NCBI GenBank assembly: GCA_016342415.1
Contig: JAEIOD010000001.1
Span: forward strand, 372,001-436,000
DNA length: 64,000 nucleotides
Origin: Clostridiales bacterium
GTDB taxonomy: Bacteria; Bacillota; Clostridia; Peptostreptococcales; Acidaminobacteraceae
Reading direction: 5' to 3'
This document shows positions 45,790 to 56,100 of the stretch, one piece after another; the stretch's first letter is position 1; each line of letters starts with the position of its first letter. The notes below the pieces were generated by a model. That model did not search any database and had not been told where the DNA came from. It saw only the letters and a program-made list of their open reading frames with translations. A program made the position numbers and the translations under genes.

Positions 45790-46770
45790 TTATGTTATTT
45801 CTATCTGATCAACTTTTTCAAAACCTCTTGTTTTCTTAAAGTTCATATTATGTACAAAATTAGTTATGGCATCAGATGGATCGATTGATTCATAGTTAAT
45901 ATGTTCTATGGTTTCTCTTACATAAAACACTGATAACACAGTAGAACGCTCATGGTATCCAGTCGCTTTATTAAGTATTTTTACATTTGAGTTTATTATT
46001 AGTTCTTCATAAGGTAACATAGCAAATAACTCTCTTGATATTTTTAAAGATTCACTAGCTATATAGTCTTGATATTGTTCGTTTCTCTTACTTATCGTGG
46101 TCTTCTTTTCTGATAGTTTACCAGACTTTAATAACGACTTTGTGACTTCAGGGATAATCTCTATTGGATTAGATGTTATCTCGGCTACTAGTCTTTTTCC
46201 AATACAATCAATGTGTACCTTTGTGCCTAAACTCTCTAATTCCTCAAATGGTTTAGATAACTCAATCCAAGTTTGAACAGCCGATCTATCATATGAATTT
46301 ATATCAGATAATAATTTATCGAAATAACTAAATTCCTTTTTTTCTGTTCTCCAACGATCCATTGATAAGTCAAATGTATGTTTATCTTGTTCAGTTGCAA
46401 GTTCTATTTTGCTTTCTAACTTACTTACTTTCTTATCTCCAGTACCAAATACTTTATCAAATATTCCTGGTTTATAATCACTTAAGACTTGACGCGCTTT
46501 AAGTTCTTTAGTCTTGTGATATGTTGGCTCAATTGGTTCTACTAAATTTTCTAACAGACTCATATTACAGCCTGACATATCATTATGAAGTGTTGTAAGA
46601 ACTTCTAACTCATTCTCATACTTACTTACTTCAAAACTTGCACGCTCAAGTTCTTCCATCTTCTGAATTTCCTTAGCCTGCTTTTCAAGTTCTCGTTGTC
46701 TTCTTTTAGCATTTCTCTCAGCTGTTCTTACAGCAGCCCCTATTGATCTTATTGTGCCTTTGTAACCCAT
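45790..46770 (-). CDS. Coiled-coil protein of unknown function (326 aa)
   Basis: The 326-residue protein opens with a basic amphipathic coiled coil (AVRTAERNAKRRQRELEKQAKEIQKMEEL) and continues with mixed alpha/beta sequence including GIFDKVFGTGDKKVSKLESKIELA and TVLSVFYVRETIEHINYESIDPSDA. There is no membrane segment or enzyme motif. A purine-rich GGGGG stretch precedes the ATG. It lies between the SF1 helicase and the Zorya genes with about 235-base gaps on each side, so its membership in either module is unclear. Confidence 0.7.
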   Translation of the reverse strand: MGYKGTIRSIGAAVRTAERNAKRRQRELEKQAKEIQKMEELERASFEVSKYENELEVLTTLHNDMSGCNMSLLENLVEPIEPTYHKTKELKARQVLSDYKPGIFDKVFGTGDKKVSKLESKIELATEQDKHTFDLSMDRWRTEKKEFSYFDKLLSDINSYDRSAVQTWIELSKPFEELESLGTKVHIDCIGKRLVAEITSNPIEIIPEVTKSLLKSGKLSEKKTTISKRNEQYQDYIASESLKISRELFAMLPYEELIINSNVKILNKATGYHERSTVLSVFYVRETIEHINYESIDPSDAITNFVHNMNFKKTRGFEKVDQIEIT

Positions 46771-47007
46771 GTATTCCCCCTATAAATAATATTGTATGAG
46801 ATGCTGGTTAATAACCTCTATTGTTTTTCATAAGTTCATCTAAACATTGTATGACTTACAACTGAGTTCTTATTACTTACCATTCAAATGTTAAAACAGT
46901 AAATGTGTTAGGTAATAAAGACATACTCCAAGCAAAATACAATCTTCAACCAGTGTTGAATCTATCTAATTCTTACTTATTTAATGTTAAGTTTCATCTT
47001 CTTCACT

Positions 47008-49668
47008 TTACAATTCAAACTCATTAGCTTTAATTTTCAATGACTCTGATGGAATAATAGTATTCTCAAACAACGCTCTTTTTTCTTCAAGCAATTGATG
47101 CAACTTAACTTCAACAGTATCTTGTGTTATCATATAATATACATTAACAGGCTTATCTTGCCCAATTCTATACGCTCTATCGGTTGCCTGATTTTCTACA
47201 GCAGGATTCCATTCTCGAGTATAATGTATAACATGATTAGCACCAGTAATATTGAGCCCAACACCTGCAGCTTTAGGGGATAACACTAGAACATTAAATC
47301 CACTCGATTGATTAAACCTTTCAACAATGGAATGCCTATTACCAGTAACATCACCATTTATTACTTTTGCTTTAAAACCAAATTCCTTCATGATAATAAC
47401 TTGAAGCATTACTTGCATCTTCTTAAATCTAGTAAAAATAAGCGCTTTATCACCTTTTCTTGCAATCTCCTTAAGCATATCAAGAGTTTTAATAATCTTA
47501 TTTGATCCATCACAAATCATATTTGAAGTAGGATTCGAACTATTTATCAATTCGAAATGTGATGATAACTGAAGTAGTTTCTGTAATGTAGGCAAAGGAT
47601 TTTTATCAATTGAATTATGATACTCATCCAAAATAAGTTGATACCTCAAATTTTGATTTGCTGTTAAACTCACATAAACTGGGTTTTCAATTTTCTCAGG
47701 TAAATTTTTAAGAATATCTTTTTTAATTCTTCGCAACATAATATTATTCAGTTTTTCCTGCAATTTTTCAGCTTGTGCATAATTCTTATCTTTTTCAATT
47801 GGGTTTTGATAATTATCCTTAAAATCACTTAAAGCACCTAAATGACCGGGTTGAACAAAGTCAATAATACTCCATAATTCCTGTAAGTTATTCTCAACTG
47901 GAGTACCAGTAAGTGCTATTTTGTGTTTTACCATTAAAGCTTTACAGGCGATAGTTGCATATGTACTAATATTTTTTATTTTTTGAGCTTCATCTAGAAT
48001 AACATACTTCCAGTGTATCTTTCCAAGAATTAATTGATCTCTAGCAAGCGTCTCATATGTCACAAAAACTAAATCATACTGTTCTATTTTTTCAATATCT
48101 TTATATCTACCAGGACCTATATGCATGTAACTATTTATATTCCGGTCAACAAACTTCTCTAATTCCGCTTGCCAATTTGATATTAAGGATTTAGGTAATA
48201 CCAATAACGAAGGCATAATCACATCATCTTCAATATTTTTACTTAATAAAGCGATAACTTGTAGTGTCTTTCCCAAACCCATATCATCTGCGAGTAAAGA
48301 ACCATTATTTTGCCTTTGATTATTATATAACCAACTGTATCCAATTTTTTGATAATCATATAAATCTGCTTTTAAAATAGTAGGTTCATCAATTAACTGG
48401 ATTTCATCTACACCAGCAGGATATACATTACTTAGTCTTATAATTTCTTCTGAGTACTCTAGATTATCCACATTCATGAAAATATCAAAAACCAACCTCA
48501 TCTTTTGAGGTGGAATTTCTTTTTCTTGCTCTTCCATTTTTTCCATATATTCTTCAGCAGAATCCACATCAACATGTACCCATGCGTCATTATACTTTAT
48601 ATATTCTTGCCCCTCTTCTTTTGCTTTCTCTACTAAAGATTTGTATTCATCAAGATCAATCTTCTCTTTTTCACCCGTCTCTTTATCAGTTAAAACAGCT
48701 TCAAATTCTATATCAAACCACCCTCTATCATTTTCTAATGAACTAATAAAAGGTGAACTTTTATAAACAACTTTTTTGATACCTTTTACTCTTTCTGAAA
48801 GTTCATCTATATTGATATCAATTGACTCAGGAATAAACTGTAAAGGATTTTCATAGAATTTTGGAATATCTGATCCTGTTATCAACGGCAACTTATTTAT
48901 TTCTGATATATCTTCTTTAATCTTGTTATTTATAAAAGTCCTTTTTCGTTTTCCATTTTTACCAGAACTAATGAAAGATTCCTCAATACCATTTTCAACA
49001 TGAATATTATCATCACCAACAACGATTTCTGGAATCAAATGAATACCCTTATCACTTTCTATTGGATCAATAGTTATAACATCAGGCATAAAATACTCAT
49101 TTGATAATAAGTATTTATCTAATTGAATATTTTTATAGTTTGCAAACACTTTAATCTCTGCTATAACCACCATACGCTCTTCTGGTGTTTCATAGTCTTG
49201 AATACTTTTACAAAGTTTAATAAGTTCATATTGATGTTGATCTGTCAAAATTAATCCATTAATAGTATCAATTAAATTTCCATGTTCTTCAAATAATATT
49301 TTTGAAGAGTTCAACTCAAAATAATATCTGATGCTAAAGTCTAATGCTAAAAGACCATCTGTTTCCACACATAAGTTAACTGGAGTCTGAGAAATCCCAA
49401 AGAAACTTAGTTCATACTCTTCAAACTTATATATATCTTCATATAACAAAGAATAATTACCATTTTCCTCATCAATAATACCATCATCAAACATATTATC
49501 TAAGGTTATCATCAAACTGATTAGGTCAGATTTACCTGCTTTAAACTTAAATCTAAGTTCTTCAGAAATCGGAAAACTAACTCTATTTTTATTCACAAAG
49601 CAGTTAAAAATCATTCCAATATCAGAATAATTAATCTCAATTCTATAGGTTTTATCTTGAAGTACCAT
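47008..49668 (-). CDS. zorD: ZorD: SNF2-family helicase of type I Zorya
   Basis: The 886-residue protein has a C-terminal SNF2 ATPase: SLLADDMGLGKTLQVIALL (motif I), LPKSLISNWQAEL, VILDEAQKIKN (motif II), ALTGTPVENNLQELWSIIDFVQPGHLG, ALIFTRFKKM and GVGLNITGANHVIHYTREWNPAVENQATDRAYRIGQ (motifs V and VI). The N-terminal 430 residues are a family-specific region ending in LYDYQKIGYSWL. ZorD is the nuclease/helicase arm that processes phage DNA in type I Zorya. The ATG shares a base with the zorC stop (TAATG). Confidence 0.92.
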   Translation of the reverse strand: MVLQDKTYRIEINYSDIGMIFNCFVNKNRVSFPISEELRFKFKAGKSDLISLMITLDNMFDDGIIDEENGNYSLLYEDIYKFEEYELSFFGISQTPVNLCVETDGLLALDFSIRYYFELNSSKILFEEHGNLIDTINGLILTDQHQYELIKLCKSIQDYETPEERMVVIAEIKVFANYKNIQLDKYLLSNEYFMPDVITIDPIESDKGIHLIPEIVVGDDNIHVENGIEESFISSGKNGKRKRTFINNKIKEDISEINKLPLITGSDIPKFYENPLQFIPESIDINIDELSERVKGIKKVVYKSSPFISSLENDRGWFDIEFEAVLTDKETGEKEKIDLDEYKSLVEKAKEEGQEYIKYNDAWVHVDVDSAEEYMEKMEEQEKEIPPQKMRLVFDIFMNVDNLEYSEEIIRLSNVYPAGVDEIQLIDEPTILKADLYDYQKIGYSWLYNNQRQNNGSLLADDMGLGKTLQVIALLSKNIEDDVIMPSLLVLPKSLISNWQAELEKFVDRNINSYMHIGPGRYKDIEKIEQYDLVFVTYETLARDQLILGKIHWKYVILDEAQKIKNISTYATIACKALMVKHKIALTGTPVENNLQELWSIIDFVQPGHLGALSDFKDNYQNPIEKDKNYAQAEKLQEKLNNIMLRRIKKDILKNLPEKIENPVYVSLTANQNLRYQLILDEYHNSIDKNPLPTLQKLLQLSSHFELINSSNPTSNMICDGSNKIIKTLDMLKEIARKGDKALIFTRFKKMQVMLQVIIMKEFGFKAKVINGDVTGNRHSIVERFNQSSGFNVLVLSPKAAGVGLNITGANHVIHYTREWNPAVENQATDRAYRIGQDKPVNVYYMITQDTVEVKLHQLLEEKRALFENTIIPSESLKIKANEFEL

Positions 49669-50792
49669 TAGTTAACTCCCTTCAACTGTAGATATTTATT
49701 CATTTTCCTCTGCCAATTATTTCCGTGTATTACGGTGTTATTTGGTGATCCATTGTTATATATTCCTTTATCAACTTTATATCTACCAAGTTGTTTATCA
49801 TATATTTTTTCTTTAAGACTCCCATTATAAACTGGCAAATCTAACTCAATTTTATCCAATGTTTTTGAGAATAATTCCTCAAATACATTTACATTATAAA
49901 AATAAGCAGCGTTCCCTTTTGGAATAAACTCTACAACAACGAATCCGTTGAAATACATAATTAATAGTTTATTTGTTTTTGAATGAATAACATTGTCAAT
50001 ATTATCAATTTTACCTTTCCAAAATCTTGATCTTTCATCATTGCCAAATGCATTATCTACTTTTATTTCGTTAATCATTCGTCTAATAGAGTTCTTAATA
50101 TTATCATTAACATAAGTCCAAACATGATGTGGATTTCTCTTAAAAGGATCACCATACTTATCAACAACCTTTTTAATATATTCAAAGTATTGCTTATCTA
50201 AATTATAATGACTAAAATAATTATTTATAAATTTATAAAAATTATTGTTACCTAAAAGTAGTGATTGTTCAAAAATAAAGTCTTTTGTAATTTGTTCGAA
50301 GTCCTCTTTTTCACCATTAACCAATACGGAAGCAATAGTCAGTTCATAAAATCTTGAAGCTGAAGAGATTTTATTATTCTTAAAAAAACTCAATAACGAA
50401 TTGTTCTTTAACCTCATGAAATCATATATATCTTTTTCTTTTGAATAATTAGTCACGAGAAAAGTGACAAATTCACTATCATAAGTCTCATAATCATTCA
50501 ATTGATCTAATCTTTCCCTTAGTGTTTCAATAAACACATAATTATCAAACTTATTTAATAATGTCTGATATAAAATATTTATCGTTGATTTTCTAAATCT
50601 TTTATTCAAAATATAGTAGAAATTTTTCGAGGAATATTTATTATAATTCTCATTTGAAAACTCTAACACTGACTTAATAACATTATATTTAAAATTATTT
50701 TGATAAATTAATGCTTCTTCCAAATCCATAGAATTAATTTTTTCTACCAATTGAGTAATACTATTGTTAAATGAAGATTTTCCAGTTTGCAT
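49668..50792 (-). CDS. zorC: ZorC: DNA-binding component of type I Zorya
   Basis: By position between zorB and zorD, and by the C-terminal segment RSRFWKGKIDNIDNVIHSKTNKLL resembling the EH-signature region, this is ZorC. Counting from ATG 50792 it has 374 residues, but no ribosome site precedes that codon. The frame is open upstream, and the GGAGG at the end of zorB lies 8 bases before an in-frame ATC at 50861. Initiation there would add 23 residues (reading FNFKYYYEPKELVTVVNDF) that look like real protein. The true start may therefore be a rare non-AUG codon. ZorC recruits ZorD to DNA. Confidence 0.82.
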   Translation of the reverse strand: MQTGKSSFNNSITQLVEKINSMDLEEALIYQNNFKYNVIKSVLEFSNENYNKYSSKNFYYILNKRFRKSTINILYQTLLNKFDNYVFIETLRERLDQLNDYETYDSEFVTFLVTNYSKEKDIYDFMRLKNNSLLSFFKNNKISSASRFYELTIASVLVNGEKEDFEQITKDFIFEQSLLLGNNNFYKFINNYFSHYNLDKQYFEYIKKVVDKYGDPFKRNPHHVWTYVNDNIKNSIRRMINEIKVDNAFGNDERSRFWKGKIDNIDNVIHSKTNKLLIMYFNGFVVVEFIPKGNAAYFYNVNVFEELFSKTLDKIELDLPVYNGSLKEKIYDKQLGRYKVDKGIYNNGSPNNTVIHGNNWQRKMNKYLQLKGVN

Positions 50793-50862
50793 CTTAACTT
50801 TAAAATCATTTACAACAGTAACAAGTTCTTTTGGCTCATAATAATACTTGAAATTAAAGATA

Positions 50863-51630
50863 TTACTCGCCTCCTATTATTTTATCAATCTCTTCTAATG
50901 CTTCAGTATCTTTTAGTCCAAATTTAAATTCAACTCTTCTCGATGCTGATTTATTAACATTACCATCTACAACTATAAGTTGACTAAAGGACTTTCCATT
51001 TGATGTTATTAATTGTCTAAGTAGTTCTTGTTCATCTAATCCCACATTAGTCTCAACTAACGCATCTATAAATTTTGTCACTTCTAATGCTCTTTTTTGT
51101 GATAATTCCAGATTGTATAAATACTCACCATCGTTATCAGTATGTCCTTCGATTATTATTTCACTTATATGTTCTAAATTTTTTTCTGAAGTCAGTACAC
51201 TTAAATATGCAGGAATAAATTTTCTTAAAAACTCCTCTCCAGTTTCTTTTAATTTATAAGAGTCGTGATCAAAAAATACATTACTCCCCAATATTATATC
51301 TCCGGTTTCCTGATCTATGTTAACTTCAATATTGTTTTCTTGCATGGTGTGAATTAGCTCAATAATGATTGCCTTTTTAACTCCAACTAATTCTTCAATT
51401 AACTCCTCCTGTCTAGAAAGAAGTTTCTGTTGTTCTAATAATTTATCTTCTTGAGCTTCAACAATTTTTGTCTGTTCAATTAATATATCCTTATTATCAT
51501 TAAAATTCATAATTGCAACGAACAAAAAAAGAATAATGACTAATAATAAACCTGCTAATAAATCTGAGTATGACATCCAATAATCTGTTGCTTCTTCACT
51601 TTTACTATTTTTTCGACTTAATAAGCTCAT
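50863..51630 (-). CDS. zorB: ZorB: MotB-like stator subunit with OmpA domain
   Basis: The 255-residue protein has one N-terminal membrane helix, SYSDLLAGLLLVIILFLFVA, with the ion-binding Asp (YSDLL) characteristic of MotB/ExbD/ZorB. A coiled-coil linker and a C-terminal OmpA-like peptidoglycan-binding domain follow (ISEIIIEGHTDNDGEYLYNLELSQKRALEV). ZorB forms a proton-driven rotary complex with ZorA. It starts one base after the zorA stop. Its last codons contain the ribosome site for zorC. Confidence 0.94.
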   Translation of the reverse strand: MSLLSRKNSKSEEATDYWMSYSDLLAGLLLVIILFLFVAIMNFNDNKDILIEQTKIVEAQEDKLLEQQKLLSRQEELIEELVGVKKAIIIELIHTMQENNIEVNIDQETGDIILGSNVFFDHDSYKLKETGEEFLRKFIPAYLSVLTSEKNLEHISEIIIEGHTDNDGEYLYNLELSQKRALEVTKFIDALVETNVGLDEQELLRQLITSNGKSFSQLIVVDGNVNKSASRRVEFKFGLKDTEALEEIDKIIGGE

Positions 51631-51631
51631 G

Positions 51632-53116
51632 CTAACCTATATCCTTCATTTCATTAATCTGTCCTACAACTTCACTAAAGTTTTTAATATTTTCTTTTAT
51701 TTCTTCTAGGATATCAGGCATATCATCAGAAGAATTTTTTATTTCTCTAATAACTTCGGCGAGATGTCTAGTTATGCTACTCAGATTATCATCAAATGAC
51801 TTAAATGTATTATCAATTCCCTGAACTAAATTTGTTGCAAAACTTTCACTTGAAACCTGGAAGTTTTTATTTAAACTGTTTAATTCTTCTGAATACATCG
51901 TAGCTTGTTCATCAATATTTTCGGTTAAATCTTTAAACAAGCTTAAACTACTTGAAATTTTCTCGCTATAGCCATGAATAATGTCTTTATGACTTTGATT
52001 ATCGTTTACTAAAGCATCAAATGAATTACATACTTCTTTAGCATTATCAACAATTTTATTTAATTCTATAGATGAGTCATTAACTTTAGTAATCAAATCT
52101 AAATTCTTGGTAAGTAGCGAGTCCATCTCTTTATTCGAAACACTTTGAAGTTTTGCTGTGTCTTGAATTTTATTAACCAGTTCATCCATACTTGACTTAA
52201 CTTCTTTTTGCCATTTTAATAATTCTTCTATTGTATCACTCATATTTTCAAACTGATCACCAAATAATCCGTTGACCTCATCCATTAAGTGACCAACCAT
52301 TTTGTCCATACCTTCAACTTGATTGCCTGTTATAGCCTCTACTAATCTATTATTTTGATTTGCCATTTCTTCAAGATGTGGTGTCATTTCCTTCTTGATA
52401 GCCTCACCTAATGAATCTGCTAATTTTAATGATATATCATCACCAAATGTTCTAAAGTGATCTTCTAGAGATCCCAATTTACTAGACTGTTCTTCAAGTA
52501 AATTTATCAATAATTCATCTTCATTTTGTTTAATGATTCCACTCTTTAAATTGAATACATCAATAAAATCATTAATGTATGACGAAAAAAACTCAATAAA
52601 TATTTTGTCACAGAAATTCCATATCAACGACAATACAATTCCCCATAATGAAGTATGAAATGCAATAGATACACCATTAAGTAATTGTTTGATTGTTTCT
52701 GAAGTCTCAGCTATTGATCCCATATTAATTTCTTTTAGTCCAATTGTTAGTCCCCAAAACGTACCTAAAATACCAAGTGCAGTTAATATTCCTGGGATTG
52801 TATTAGCCAATTTTCTTTTCCCGTATCGTTCTATCATATAATTAGAATCCAAATAACTGTCAATATATGTATAGGATCCACTACTGGATTCTTTTGATTT
52901 TAAATATTGACGTATAGATGGTCCTATATGTCTAAGATTTTGAAGATATCTTAAATTAGCAAGCGAAACTTTTTCTTGAGACTTTAAATATTTTTTAGCC
53001 TTTTTAGTGTTTATCATTACTTTCAACAACTTAATATGTGTAAAAAATAGTGGAACTACTGCAATTAATGCCATAAAGAAGTAAATTACTTCATCGGCAT
53101 TTCCTATATATTTCAT
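51632..53116 (-). CDS. zorA: ZorA: MotA-like motor subunit with long cytoplasmic tail
   Basis: I start at ATG 53116 (AAAGGA 7 bases upstream), giving 494 residues. Membrane helices lie at about 10-27, 112-135 and 165-185; the MotA/TolQ/ExbB-type core is IPGILTALGILGTFWGLTIGL and LLNGVSIAFHTSLWGIVLSL. From about residue 215 to the end is a long helical tail (repeated coiled-coil, ending EVVGQINEMKDIG) that in Zorya projects into the cytoplasm and is needed for signalling. The presence of zorC and zorD downstream makes this type I; the tail is shorter than in some type I proteins. Confidence 0.93.
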   Translation of the reverse strand: MKYIGNADEVIYFFMALIAVVPLFFTHIKLLKVMINTKKAKKYLKSQEKVSLANLRYLQNLRHIGPSIRQYLKSKESSSGSYTYIDSYLDSNYMIERYGKRKLANTIPGILTALGILGTFWGLTIGLKEINMGSIAETSETIKQLLNGVSIAFHTSLWGIVLSLIWNFCDKIFIEFFSSYINDFIDVFNLKSGIIKQNEDELLINLLEEQSSKLGSLEDHFRTFGDDISLKLADSLGEAIKKEMTPHLEEMANQNNRLVEAITGNQVEGMDKMVGHLMDEVNGLFGDQFENMSDTIEELLKWQKEVKSSMDELVNKIQDTAKLQSVSNKEMDSLLTKNLDLITKVNDSSIELNKIVDNAKEVCNSFDALVNDNQSHKDIIHGYSEKISSSLSLFKDLTENIDEQATMYSEELNSLNKNFQVSSESFATNLVQGIDNTFKSFDDNLSSITRHLAEVIREIKNSSDDMPDILEEIKENIKNFSEVVGQINEMKDIG

Positions 53117-53163
53117 ACTCTTTCCTTTCTTCAACAATCTTTATGATATTAGTATTAAACAAT

Positions 53164-56100
53164 CTACTCCACCAACTTCAAATTACTCTCACTAATAACC
53201 TTCTGTGGTATTGGATCATCTAACTTCCAAATAATCTGTATTGGTTTACTACCTTTATGTGAAACATATCTAGCTCTACCTATAAAGGTATATGGCATGG
53301 TTTTCTTGTATTGATGTTTGGCTTCTCTTACAAATAGTAGTACTTTATGTTCACTGTCATTACGGATATACCTTTGTCCAGTAATAGAAGTATCAGAAGT
53401 GATACTTTGTGACTCCCAGTGGAATAAGGTATCTGATATGGCATAATCGTTATAAAGAGTAGATTCTAAGTAATCGCCTTCATTCTTATTGATAGTGATA
53501 AAAAAGATATCTGTATTCTTATCTTTTATAAAATGCACTCCTTGTCTAAGAGGATATTTCTGTGTTTCTTTGTTTACATCAAAGGCAGCGAGTATTTGAT
53601 CTAAGTGATAATCTGAATAAAGATCCAGTGGTAACTCATAATCAAGTTTTATTGGTTTCTTAAGCTGCTTTTGATGCTTTAACAGATACTCTATAAGTTC
53701 AATGGCTTCATCAACTAGAGACGTATTGTTAATTAAAAAGTTTTCAAAACTCTCTTTATAAGTACTCTCAGGTTTATCTGAATAAATAGTATAATGAAGC
53801 ATTCCAGCCATCTGATCTGCAATTAATTCTTTTGTTTTAAAAACCTCTAGAATATAGGTTAAGAAATCACTGGAATTTACAGTTGATAATCGCCTTAAAA
53901 ATATTTTTTTGAACTTATCTTCTGCTTGATAATGCTCTATTTTATTGGCTTGATGACATAAATCATAAAACGTATAATTTGCATAGAACTGTTTGACATC
54001 TAAATGATACATGGTTAAGAAGTTCTCTACTGTAAGCTCTAAATCATAGTGTTGATCAAACATCTGTATCATACGTCTTAAGCTGGTTTTATTAAATGTA
54101 CTGGATTGTATGTTATGAAGTATATTCTCCATAGCCACACGTTCTAGTTGAATAGAACACCCTGCAGGCATATTAGGAAATTCATGTTCTATTTCCTTTT
54201 TAAGCGTATGTTTAGATTTACCAATAAGCGCTCTAAACTTTAAACTGAAGTCATAATCTTTATGAGCTCTACCGACAAAGTCTAATACCGTTAGAGCATC
54301 CTTATCATCAGAAAGTCTTAGACCTCTACCAAGTTGTTGTAAAAATACGGTCATGGATTCTGTTGGTCTTAAAAATAGTACAGTATCTACTTCTGGTATA
54401 TCAATCCCCTCATTGTAAAGATCTACTACAAAGATACATTTGATCTCACCCTTTAATAACTTTTGTTTAACCGCCCGTCTTATCTCATCACTGGTATCTG
54501 AATCTAAGTTTTCAGATGGTATACCAGCTTGATTAAACTTCATAGCCATATAAGCTGCATGACTTTTATTGATACAAAAGCCTAGAGCTTTCATCTCACT
54601 TACATCTGTTATATAACGATCCAATGATTTTAATATTTCTCCAACTCTTTGATCGTTCTTTGTATATATCTTTTCTAGTTCAGTACGTACATATTGACCT
54701 CTTTTAAAAGTCATGTGTTCTAAGTTTACTGAATCCGATATGCCAAAGTAATGAAATGGTGATAAGAGCTTTCTGTTAATAGCTTCTGAAAGTCTTATTT
54801 CAGAAGCTATTCTATTGTTAAAATGAACAGTGATATCCTGTCCATCCATTCTTTCTGGAGTAGCTGTTAAGCCAAGAAGAATCGTTGGTTCATAATAATC
54901 TATAATATCTAAATAACTCCCAGCAGAAGCATGGTGTGTTTCGTCTAGTACAATGTAGTCAAAATGACTATCATCATATGTTAAAAACTTACTTGATCTA
55001 GATAGAGTTTGTACCGTTGCAAATAGATGATTATGATGTATAGGGATATCACTACCAATCCACAACTCACCAAAATTTTGATCTTTAAGTATCATTCTAA
55101 AAGTCCTTAAACTCTGTTCTAAGATCTCTCTTCTATGAGCAATAAAAAGAAGTTTAGCATTGGGTTTTTCTTTAACGAACCTCTTATAATCAAAAGCAGA
55201 CAGTATGGTCTTTCCTGTTCCAGTAGCAGCTACAATCAGATTTCTATAAGAGTTATAAAACACTCTTTCTGATTTCAGTTCTTCTAATATCTCTCTTTGA
55301 TAAGGGTAAGGTTTTATATCAAAATATTGAAGATGCATAGATTCTACTTTGGGTTTTAAAGCCTCTTTTAACTGATCACTTAATAAGACATCATCCGGAT
55401 CAAAAGTAACAAATTCATTATCATTCCAATAAGAATCAAAGATGCCCTGAAACTTATTCATCACATCAGGAGATGTGTATTCAGAGATCTTTACATTCCA
55501 TTCTAAGCCACTTGAAATAGCAGCTTTTGATAGATTAGAAGATCCAACATAAGCTGTAGAAAAACCCGTCTGTCTCTCAAAGTAATATGCTTTGGCATGT
55601 AGTCTTGTTCTTTCTGTATCAAAAGTAACTTTGACTTCTGTATTTGGAAGTCTAGAAAGGGTTTCAATGGCCTTATAATCACTAGCCCCCATATAAGACG
55701 TTGTGATGATACGAAGCTTGTTATGTTTGGTAAAGGCTTCTAGATCATCTAATATGAGTCTTATACCACTGTACTTAACAAAAGATATTAAAAGATCTAT
55801 TCTTTCAGAGGTTCTAATCTCTCTTTTGAGTTCACTGACTAAAGTGGGTTCACCTTTTTTTCCAGTAAAAAGAGAACTAAAAGCAATAGACGTTAATGGT
55901 CTATTCTCACTTAGTTCTCTTACACTATTTTCATCATGATGTACCGCTAATAACAGTTCAGGATTAACGGCCTCTTTTTCATCTAATAATTTATATAAAC
56001 CTTGATAGAAAGGAAAAACTTCATCCTTATGAAGACTGCCTAATTTACGCCGTAAAAGAACCTCGTAATCTTTAGAGAGTATCTTAGGCATTTCAGCTTT

